DNA from: Clitopilus passeckerianus
Taxonomy: Eukaryota > Basidiomycota > Agaricomycetes > Agaricales > Entolomataceae
Assembly: GCA_944990035.1 (NCBI GenBank)
Contig: CALYLX010000096.1
Span: forward strand, 62,001-126,000
Length of the DNA stretch: 64,000 bases
Reading direction: 5' to 3'
Part shown: one piece after another, positions 23,652-32,784 of the stretch
Position numbering within the stretch: the stretch's first letter is position 1
Layout of the letters: each line of letters opens with the position of its first letter
Notes under the pieces: generated by a model
The model's input: the letters and a program-made list of their open reading frames with translations, nothing else
The model's database searches: none
What the model was told of the DNA's origin: nothing
Translations under genes and position numbers: made by a program

Positions 23652-24502
23652 ATGACCAACCAACAAGAGGGCTTTGGTTCTGCTCAAGCTAGTCAGCAGC
23701 CTCAAGGTAACAAAGGACGACGTGAGAGCGCCTCCTACCTTCGATCCCTCCAAACTGAAAGCAGTGCCTTCTAGCCCACGTCCATATGTTTACAGAAGCC
23801 AGCAATGTCACTGTACAAGGCTCCCAGCTGATATCAGCTGGAAGGGACGTCAATTTCACCACCTACGGAGCTGATCTCGCTTCATCCCAAGATGAATATG
23901 GTATCCAAACTGCTGAATCGTAGAATCTTGACTTGATGAACTCATCTCAACCACAGGCAACCAAGAAGTCCGTTACAGCTCAACCACTGCGAGTACGACC
24001 CTTCCGCGAGACGATACTCCTCGGGTTCCGCCCAGGCCGCAGGTAGGATCAACGCCATCATGAAATTTCAAAGTTAAAGAGCGTTTTCAGGCTACCAGTC
24101 AGAACTCAAGCCGGGGTAACGTCACCATGAAACATGAGGGGGTCACCATTAGTGAGCACCGCATAAGATTCAGAGACTTCTCCTTGTTTAATCATAGTTG
24201 ATTGCAGAGGCAAGAGGAAATATGAAAACGAACATCATCTCCACCGGTGTCGTGAACACAACAACTAGCCACTCAACTTTCAGTCAGTCCTGTCTATGTC
24301 AAGAGTAGCCTCACCTAGTCTAACATCCTCTAAGCTACGGGGAAAACCTACTCACAGACCCTCCAAGGGAGAGAAGTTAATATGACACATCAGGGAGTAG
24401 ACATCGGTGCGCTTCGGTGCTAGATCCCAATTCAGTTCGTTTGCTGATTTGATTGTAGATGCGGATGAAGATGTAGTCTTCTCAGTCAATGCTGGATTCT
24501 AA
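23652..24502 (+). CDS. small beta-repeat tail protein, copy 1, 7 exons, 172 aa
   Basis: No named family. Exons: 23652-23706, 23775-23900, 23957-24042, 24091-24151, 24208-24282, 24335-24406, 24459-24502, in frame throughout. The N-terminus is Gln/Gly-rich (MTNQQEGFGSAQASQQPQ). Residues from about 30 on form beta-prone, Gly/Asn/Thr-rich repeats such as VTVQGSQLISAGRDVNFTT, GNVTMKHEGVTI and GREVNMTHQGVDI, reminiscent of the haemagglutinin/CdiA-type beta-solenoid repeat. It ends acidic (DADEDVVFSVNAGF). There is no signal peptide or membrane helix, so it is probably cytosolic. The last three exons (75, 72 and 44 nt) match those of the helical-bundle gene at 19780-21030. Likely a partner or decoy in the same assembly; the role is inferred. 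Confidence 0.75.
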
Positions 24503-24841
24503 CCGCTCGCTCTCCCTGAAAATAACACGGTTATCTATATTCCATGATCATGTCTGTATAATACATGTTCACACTGATTGCCTGTGTTTGGCGGTGCACT
24601 GATTGTAATTCAAAATCCGGGGGCTGTCCGAGTCTATATAAGCAATAACAAGTTCAAACTCTGGATGTCCTATCTTATTGTCCTCTGGGTGTGTACAAAT
24701 AGCTGTGTATGTAATCATGGCGTGGTAGGATGGGTACAGCAGTACACTATCGATTCCTTATTAAAGAGGACCCTGTTCAATTATCTTCCCTTCTCCCATA
24801 CCCACCATTCTTATTCCCATCTATCCTCTCGGCCTATCGAT
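24503..24841. promoter_or_regulatory. intergenic promoter of second beta-tail gene
   Basis: A 339-base spacer. The right half repeats the promoter words found before copy 1, including TTATTAAAG at about 24758-24766 and a pyrimidine-rich leader. No other feature seen. Confidence 0.5.
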
Positions 24842-25597
24842 ATGATCAACGACTGGCAACAGGAGGGCTTTGGTGCTATATTTGCCAGTCAGGAGCCTTG
24901 GGGTAACAACGGACGACGTGAGAGCGCCGTCTGCCTGTGATCCTTCAGAAATTCAATCAGCACCCTTTAGCCAATGTCCACACGTTTAGTGAAACCAGAA
25001 CTATCACAACCACCACCACCACTGTCGAACGCCCCGCCGTAATATCAGCTGGAGAGGACATGAAGATCATTATCGGAGGTAATCCCACTTCGTCCCGTAA
25101 TGAACAAGGTATTTAAAATGTTATTATAATCGTGGAATGTCGAGCTCAACTTGATACCAGGCAACGAAGAACCCTCAGAACCCCGAAAGAATAACGGCTT
25201 CTATTCCAATGGAGGTATTATGAGTGAGCATCACGCGAATTTAACGCGATTTTGATTTTTCCTTCCCAATTTCTCCTTGCTTAACCATAGTTGGTTGCAG
25301 AGGCGGGAGGAAATCTGATAATTACCATTATCTCCGACGGTGTTGTGAATGTATCGGCTATCGACTCGTCCTTCTGTCAGTCAAATTCGTGCATCGACGA
25401 GCTTGGCTTGATCTAACATTATCGTAAGCCGCGGGGAAAACCTATTCGCAAACTATCCGGGGGCAAGAGGTTAATATAACACAGGAGAGAGTAGAGATCG
25501 GTGCGCTTCCGTGCTTGATCCCAGCTAACTGAATTCGACTGCTGAATCATTTGCAGATGCGGAAGATGTTGTCCACTCCGTTGATACTGAAGCCTGA
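24842..25597 (+). CDS. small beta-repeat tail protein, copy 2, 6 exons, 149 aa
   Basis: Tandem paralog of the gene at 23652. Exons: 24842-24902, 24971-25108, 25161-25223, 25301-25375, 25429-25500, 25557-25597, all phases consistent. The first introns of the two copies are both 68 nt. It begins MINDWQQEGFGAIFASQEPW, has a poly-Thr stretch, the shared AVISAGEDMKIIIGG repeat unit, then KAGGNLIITIISDGVV and GKTYSQTIRGQEVN, and an acidic end. It lacks the short exon of copy 1 that encodes GNVTMKHEGVTI. The 75-nt and 72-nt tail exons have the same lengths in both copies. It converges on the DHTKD1-like gene, with 84 bases between stops. Function unknown; see the homologous tail on the helical-bundle protein. 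Confidence 0.75.
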
Positions 25598-25681
25598 CCG
25601 CTCGCTGGCCAACCGAAAGTGGCAGAATTGTTTCATGATTATCTCTATATACTACACGCACAAATTATGATTGTCCTATCT

Positions 25682-28600
25682 TCATAGTCCTGCGAATGCT
25701 CGTTCTATCACTGCCTTCTGCTGAGCGGCGTATAGCTTCCCTACACCCGGTGCCGGGAGTGCGCTCTCCTTCCTCCCAACATACCTCAGATTCTTCTGCA
25801 CTCCCAGCCGCTGAATCACCTCACTGAATCGGCTGGAAACGTGTGTCCAGGCACCCTGGTTCCTGGGTTCTTCTTGAAGCCAGACCAATTCAACGTCCTG
25901 ACCCCCACCGTACTTTTTCTTCAACAAAGCCTCAACTTCGTGAAAGGGGAAGGGGGACAGCTCCTCGATTCTAACAAAGGCAACCTCATCCTTCAGTCCG
26001 CGAGCCTCGCGTTCTTTGATGAGGTCGTAATATAATTTACCGGTGAGGAAGACGACACGTTTGACTTTTGAAGCATCTGAGACGGGATCGTCGAGTACGG
26101 ACTGGAATCGGGTGCCTTCAGAGAGCTCGGCAATCGAGGATCCGGCGGCCTGGAGAAGCTCCAATGAGCGCAGAACCATATGCGAGGAGTAACAACATAC
26201 CGACAGACGCAGAAGACCTTTAGGCCCGGCGACGATCAATGGCTTCCTAAAGTTCCGCTTAATCTGGCGCCTCAAAAGATGGAAATATTGAGCGGGTGTA
26301 GTTGGATAGACGATATGCATGTTGATGTTAGCAGGTTTGCCATCTGGAGGAGTATAAGGGTCGTTGGAAAGCTTTGAAGACGGCATTAGTTCATCTAGGG
26401 GCTGCGGTGAAAATTGTTTGGTAACAAACCTGGAGGAAACGCTCAATACGCGACGATGAATGTTCTGGGCCGGCACCGTCAAGACCATGAGGGAGAAGCA
26501 TGACCAGTCCACTCTGCCTAAGCCATTTGGCTGCAAACGACATCAGTAGTCGAATTGTACAAAGAGTATCGACTTGACGCACTTTCTGAAGAGGAGATAT
26601 AGGTGTCAATGATGATCTGAGCTCCGTTGAAGAAGTCTCCAAACTATCCAGCAAAGTCAGATCCCGACGTAAGAGGTAATTCAATGGAAACCAACCTGGG
26701 CTTCCCAGATAGGAAGAATGTTCGGACTCTCCCAGCTAACGCCGTATTCGAACTGGATACAATCAACTGTCATCAGCACCAAGCGTCAAATTTGACGAAA
26801 TAGCATTCGGACATACCCCAAGGACTGCGAATTCACTCAAGGAACTATTTGCCAGCTCAAGCTTTCCTTGAGCACCAAGCTCATCGTTCAGAGGAACGAC
26901 AACACCTTCAGTTTTCTGATTGACGAGCATAGCGTGGCGTTGGCTAAACGTTCCCCGTCCGACATCTTGTCCGGATATACGGACGTCGACGCCTTCCGTC
27001 ATGAGTGAGCCGAAGGCCAAAGCCTGTGTAATGAATGTCACTATCATCGCTTGTTGTGTAAGGTATTAAGGCTAACCTCCGCAGTCGCCCAATCAATGCC
27101 AGCACCCGACTCGATAGCCTTCAGACGATTCTTGACGTGACGGTGGAGCTTGTTGTGGATTTCCTACAAAACATTCAATCAGTCCTCAGCCGCGTCTTTG
27201 GTGGCCGTTCAACTCACGAATCCCCCCGGAACCTTGACGCTAGCTTTCCCAATAACTTTCAAGACTTCCTCATTGACACCAGTCTCAGGATTGAATACCG
27301 GTGCTTTAGAACCCTTGGAACCAGCTGGCCAGACCATTCCTTTCCATTGCCCTTGAAGCATCACATCTTCCGGTTGAGGGGGCATGTACGTCCCGCTAGT
27401 GACCTTGCCTAGCTCAGCTTCGAGGTGGGATTTGTATTCGGAACGGACGGCAGTAATATCTTCTTCGGTAAGGACTCCTTCCATCTGGAAGGATGATTAG
27501 CGTTGGATAGGGTCAGGAGGATGGTTCACAACTAACCTTCAGTTTCTCCTCATAGAGCTGAGGGACGGAGCGCCTCGCTGCGATATGTTCGTACATCAGA
27601 GGTTGAGTGATTCCCGGAAGATCGAGCTCGTTGTGACCCCTGCACCGAGTGTATTAGCGGAAGAAAGCCTTCAAGACTGGGGAAGCTAACGTACCATCGA
27701 CGATAAACCAGAAGATCGACAATAATATCCTGAGGAGGAACTATCAGCGACGAGTTGTGCTCATCCTAATGTCGAATTACCTTTCGGAAATATTTACGGT
27801 ATCGGAACGCAATATCCATAGCACGAACGACATCTGTAGATCAGGGGGTGAGTTGTCTGCTGCATGTAGCCCAAGTTGCAAATGAAAGGTACCTTCGGGA
27901 TGATCCCCATTGACATGCAAAACAGGAGCGTTAATCATCTTGCCAATATCCGAACAGTACAACGACGAGCGTGCCCCTGAAGCAGGGGTGGTGTATCCGA
28001 TACTATTAGAACGGTGAGGACTCCAGTCCGTGCGATGAACGATGTTTGAACGCAACGTACTTGTTGCTAGATAGTTTAAAGTCAGCATACATGAAAACCG
28101 TTGAAAGAGCGAGGAAAGACATACTCAACTACGACATGAACTGTTCCTCCGCTAGTGTAATGCGGCAAGTTACCTGCAGGAAAACATAACACAGTAAGCA
28201 CCTGAACAGGTGTAATAGCAGAAAATTAAAAACACGCACTTAATCCAAGACCTTCCATGACCACGCCTTGGCCACTGAAACTTGCGTCACCATGCAGCTG
28301 CACGCACATAACTCTGTCTCCGAGTTCACAGTTATTGTTGGGATCAGTCTGGAGCGTCTTGAGGAGGGACCATTGTTTGGCGCGGGTCTTGCCGAGGGCG
28401 ACGGGGTTGACTGCCTCAAGGTGCGAGGGGTTCGGTAGTAGCGAAACCTTCATAGGATCGGCTGAAGGATAGCGAAGAGTTGGTGAAGAGACTAGAAGCG
28501 ACTATGCATGAGTTTCATCATGGACTACAGTGCATATAATGACGTACCAAGGTGGCTGAGCACGTCACCCTCGGCGCCTAACTCTTCCGGAATCTCGAAA

Positions 28601-29683
28601 CCTCCTTTGATCTTGTTGAAGAGGGTTGCCGGAGAGTATTTGAGGAGGTCAGTCAAAAGGTTGAGACGTCCACGATGTGGCATTCCTGTGGGTCCTGGAG
28701 TTAGCCAACAATGACGTGAAGAAGGCGTTGTACCACACATACCCATGACAGTGTGTTGGATCCCAGCTAATGGGCAGTTATAAGCATACTCTAACTGATT
28801 GTGAAAGGCATCCTACCGTGCGCCGCGGACGAGAAAAGAGAATCAAGGGCTGGTAACATGGACTCTCCACCTTCAAGGCCATACTAGAGTCGTATTTTAG
28901 TTGCCCAACCAAATGATAGGATGTATGCGCAACGTACCCGCTTCAAATTGGGGAACTTCAGCTGCAGGAAGTTGTCAAGCACCTCGCTTCTTGCAAGAAG
29001 TCCATGTATACGCTTCTTCATCTCCTGATCCACAATGGTGATCGGTCTGTCTCCTGCGGAAGGTAGACTTTGGGACTCTAGCAGGTGAGAGAACCAGAGA
29101 CGTTCGGTCTTCGACGGGGAGTGCATATACTACATGGTTTGCGTCAGTGAGTCCACAAATTAAGGACGACGATTAACTAACCTCATATGCGATATTCCCG
29201 ACATATATGGCTCTCAGGTGCTGCTCGATTTCTTTGAGCGTCCACCTATCTTCGTCACCTTTGTTTCCCTTGGTGATAGGATGCCTCCAAAGGATTCCAT
29301 TGAGGTCGAACTTCTTGTCATCCTCGGTGAGGCCATAACGCTTGGGGTTCAAGGCAGCGACTTCTTCACGGTGAATGATGTCCAAAGGGTCAATACGCGC
29401 TGCTCGGTGCCCGTGGGTACGCATAGAGTCGACATATCGCAACAGAGGAGCATTAACATGGCGATTTTCAAGCTGTGCATCAGTGTCTGTCCAAAACGAA
29501 GGCTATCAGGCCTGCGAAACTGAAAGCCATTGACAAGAACTCACATTCTGGGAAGATATACTTCTTTCTCTTGCGGAATCCAAAGGACTCGTCGTGGTAG
29601 CCTCGTACAGATAGGCCATAGATGCCAGTGGTCCGTGCTCGGGCCAGCAAACCTGGCGCCCTCAAAGTCATTGCTTTCGGCAT
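25682..29683 (-). CDS. DHTKD1: 2-oxoadipate dehydrogenase E1 (DHTKD1-like), 21 exons, 963 aa
   Basis: Thiamine-diphosphate E1 of a 2-oxoacid dehydrogenase complex in the mitochondrial matrix, acting late in lysine/tryptophan breakdown. A basic N-terminus ([20 protein letters not shown]) looks like a presequence. DHTKD1-type motifs, rather than OGDH/KGD1 ones, run throughout: [103 protein letters not shown]. Minus-strand exons: 29545-29683, 29182-29486, 28938-29129, 28817-28883, 28743-28766, 28548-28685, 28240-28491, 28125-28173, 28061-28066, 27893-28002, 27781-27833, 27695-27729, 27537-27639, 27218-27484, 27077-27163, 26817-27023, 26696-26752, 26583-26643, 26430-26530, 26201-26371, 25682-26149. 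They sum to 2892 nt with all phases matching. The 6-nt exon supplies part of the cofactor-binding Asn-Asn pair. KGD1 proper is the alternative, less likely from the motifs. Confidence 0.93.
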
Positions 29684-29687
29684 CCTC

Positions 29688-29870
29688 CTAAGCTTGTATC
29701 GCCTTCAACGCCAATCTTGACGCGTTGGATAGCAACGACGACGGGGGGTTGATATGAGTGTTCGAAGTCAAGTCTTTGGCCTCAAGATAAGGTAGACCGG
29801 AGTGAGGTCCAGTACCCCAGTTCTTATAGACTGGACGCGTCGGGCGGAGCATGCAGCGGAGGAGGTACAT
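29688..29870 (-). other. 60-codon ORF ending 4 bases before the DHTKD1-like start
   Basis: The frame runs from an ATG at 29870 to a TAG at 29688-29690; the DHTKD1-like ATG begins at 29683. It starts MYLLRCMLRPTRPVYKNW and has a basic N-terminus. I do not recognise it. It could be an upstream ORF that limits translation, a second cistron on one mRNA (reported for Agaricomycetes), or chance. Confidence 0.35.
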
Positions 29871-31075
29871 TTAGCGCACTTGGCCCCGTCTAGCCGAGCC
29901 ATTCCCTTTTATGGAAGATCGTCACGACCCCATTTCCGTCTCAATTCCTCGTCCGTGCTACGTCGGGCAAAGACCCCTTCGCGAAACTACAGGTGCAGAC
30001 TCTGGAAACGCGGTGAGAAGAGAACAGAAACGCTGAGCAGACGAGGTACCTTGCATCTGCAAACCTCAACTGGTATTTTCGTCTCGCAGATCTCCATCTT
30101 GCTCTTAAAATCTGAGCAATACCACTGACTGCTCCAACCTCTCAATCAGTCAACACATCTGTAGTCGTTGTTGACAATACAGCTGGCCTCAAATGTGAGG
30201 AAGCCTTGCGATGCAAACTTTCAGCAAGCAGGAAGGCTCAACGAACAACCCTGAGAGCAAATTCCCAGAATAGCTCTACCATCAATGATAACGGACTTCC
30301 CCGGTCTTGAACTGTACAGCTCCAAATGGCTATCATCCCGCTCTCTGCAGCTCAGGCTGAACCCCACCATAGCAGGCTCAAAGCTGCGATGTTCGCCACG
30401 TACAGGAAAACCCTGAGAATCATCTTAGGACTTTCTTCTCTTGCGAACGGGCTAAGGTCTGAGCATTCTAATTCCCCTTGATCGGTTCTAGACGAGCCCA
30501 CTGCTAACGCAGTGTCACGACGGACCAGAAACTCGCCTTGATTTTCGTGTATGCCCTAAGATTCTGTGTTTACGCGCAGAGGAGGGCTTGTTGAATAGAG
30601 ACTTGAAATCGTCGCGGGAATTGGGCGTGCAGTCATGCACCTTCCTTTCGGAAATTGTGTATGATTGCTTTGTCCTTCAGTTCACTTCGCAGCTCGTTCA
30701 GTATCCAGCTGCGCCACGCAGTTGGATGACGAAACTCGATTCAGACTACTCTTTGTCTGCTGTGGCAATTTTTTCTTGCTATTTTGGCGTTCTCGCCATC
30801 GATAAAAGGACTTTGTAGGTCATGTACAGTTATCATTGACACCTTGTACTATGAACTACCAATCATTAACACGCCTCCGGTACCCTCGCTCAACTTTATA
30901 CGCGTTGTCACTTTGTATTGAACAACTTCAGAACGCAGTTTCTACGCTCCGCTGTTGTAGACCAGACCGAAACCACCGCCATCATGCTGAGCAAGTGACA
31001 GTGAAAGCGTGTGAAGATAGGACTGTCCGCTACCTTGAACTTCATCTACGTGTCTTTTGACGTTGCTAGATTGCC
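29871..31075. other. 1.2-kb intergenic region
   Basis: Separates the DHTKD1-like gene from the F-box-like triplet, which are divergently transcribed. Only short unconnected frames are present, none recognisable. It must contain both promoters. Confidence 0.4.
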
Positions 31076-32473
31076 ATGACTAGTCCTTGTCTCCCGCAAG
31101 AGGTAGATGATCTAATCATCGAAGCTCTCGCCTTCGACCACTCTGCGCTCTTAAAGCTCTGCCTCGTCTCGAAGACATGGTACCGACGCGCCCGTGCTAT
31201 CTCATCCGAAACCTTTCCTGTACGCATCTCAGCAGTCTCGCAGAAAGCGAAGCACAATACAGATATACTTTTGGAGCTCCTACAATCTCCCCACTCCGCA
31301 CTCGCGGAATGTATTCACGGAATACAAATTGAAGGGCTACTACATGGATTCCGTGACGATCCCTATTCCCCACCGAAAGTTCCGGATGATGAATACAACC
31401 TCCTCAGCGCATACATACCACGCATTTCGAAACATTTGACTTCTTTACGCAGCTTAACTCTGTCATCTTTGCGTTGGGACGAGATCAGTCCCCTCGCCAG
31501 GCAATCACTGTCCAATCTCTCGACCGTGCAGCACGTAGAGATGTATCAAATCGTAGCATCCGACTACAATGTCGTTTATGATGCGGTCTTCGGTACCATA
31601 CAGTCAATGGGTCTTAGAAGTCTCAGGGTTTTAGGCATTGATGTGCCAGATCCAGCGAGTCATGTGCCGCCACTCCCCACGAAGTACCTTGCGGTTCTCC
31701 AAAGGCTGCCTTCGCTGACCCTGGACATTGGAGATAGCATGGAATTTAAACACCCCCTACTACTCGAGACCATCCTCAGAGTCCCATCTCACCTTCACAC
31801 ACTCGATATCCGGATACACAAGGGAGACCATCTGGAATTGGTGAACCAGGTCCTTAAGCACGTCGCTGGAGCGCTAAGGGTCTTGAAATTAGGGGGATAC
31901 CATCTAGCTTACGTCTATGATGGACTTCTAACCCCAGAGTACGGGGCATTACCTCTTTCCGTTTCCCATAACACCAGCCTCCAGCGACTTCATCTCCCCG
32001 GTTTTACATTGGAGCCTTTGATTGTGGATCAGCCAAGCCATTTTCCTGCCTATCTCTCTCAACTCATCGATTCGATACAGTCCCCCTACTTCATAGAGCT
32101 TGTCTTCCATATGTTCGCATTTAAAGACACCTTAGAAACGTTCCAGGATCTTAGCTCTCTTGCCAAGGGAGTAGCCAGACCTTTCCTTGGCCTAGATAGG
32201 ATGCTAGCCGATCGGAAGGCAAGCATCCCCTCTTTCCGAATTTCATTCACGAAATCTTCTGTTTCAAGGCGTTTTGATTCCGAACCTGACGCCATGAGGA
32301 CGATTGCCATACATGTGGCTCATTGGTTCCCAAATCTTTATGCGAACGGCCAATTTGCGATATCGATAGACGGGCAAGCCATTTGGTTACCGCAACCGCC
32401 GGCATTGAATGCGGGTGAGCCGATTCGGGATGATTTACGTGGGGCTAAGGTCCCGGCGGATCGGATCGATTAG
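31076..32473 (+). CDS. F-box-like protein, tandem copy 1 of 3, 465 aa
   Basis: Single-exon gene. A compact F-box-like motif sits at the very N-terminus (CLPQEVDDLIIEALAFD, then LCLVSKTWYRRAR), followed by the subfamily signature LLELLQSPHSALAECI and about 380 residues of irregular leucine-rich segments (LRSLTLSSLRWDEISP; ALRVLKLGGYHL). The C-terminal NGQFAISIDGQ motif is shared with the next two genes. It differs from the 1-6 kb and 58-64 kb F-box families, in which the F-box lies after an N-terminal extension. Probable SCF-type ubiquitin ligase adaptor; target unknown. Confidence 0.85.
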   Translation: MTSPCLPQEVDDLIIEALAFDHSALLKLCLVSKTWYRRARAISSETFPVRISAVSQKAKHNTDILLELLQSPHSALAECIHGIQIEGLLHGFRDDPYSPPKVPDDEYNLLSAYIPRISKHLTSLRSLTLSSLRWDEISPLARQSLSNLSTVQHVEMYQIVASDYNVVYDAVFGTIQSMGLRSLRVLGIDVPDPASHVPPLPTKYLAVLQRLPSLTLDIGDSMEFKHPLLLETILRVPSHLHTLDIRIHKGDHLELVNQVLKHVAGALRVLKLGGYHLAYVYDGLLTPEYGALPLSVSHNTSLQRLHLPGFTLEPLIVDQPSHFPAYLSQLIDSIQSPYFIELVFHMFAFKDTLETFQDLSSLAKGVARPFLGLDRMLADRKASIPSFRISFTKSSVSRRFDSEPDAMRTIAIHVAHWFPNLYANGQFAISIDGQAIWLPQPPALNAGEPIRDDLRGAKVPADRID

Positions 32474-32784
32474 ACGACAGGAAGAACTTGCAAGTTGGTT
32501 GAAGGATTCATTTCGAATAAGGCAGAGTTTGGTATAGAAAAGAGTTTTTTCCTGTTTCTGTGTACTCTTCGTACTAGCGTAGATCATAGATATGACGTTG
32601 TCTCGAGATGTAACTCCTTGTATGATGGCTCGGAGTCAGACTCGGGCACGGCCATAAAACGGTACTCAGGGGAGGGCGTAAGCTGACGCGGTGCCTCATG
32701 TACCCAAAATGAATGCAGGGTCGAAATAACGCTTTCTAGGACCCTCATATACACCTCCCGCCAAATTTTTCAAAAAAGAGCAGA
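32474..32784. other. intergenic spacer in the F-box-like tandem
   Basis: About 310 bases with no gene. The 3' flank and the promoter of the next copy are implied; nothing distinctive was seen. Confidence 0.4.

Noticed and set aside
23775..23795. Alternative acceptor TTTACAG at 23795 for the first intron of small-gene copy 1
   Set aside because: The acceptor at 23774 gives peptide aligned with copy 2 (AHVHMFTE versus ANVHTFSE) and the same 68-nt intron length in both genes.
26372..26429. A 28-nt intron (26402-26429) or a frameshift in the DHTKD1-like gene
   Set aside because: A 58-nt intron ending at a later AAAG acceptor restores the frame and the expected RFLQ-LSND junction, so neither a tiny intron nor a frameshift is needed.
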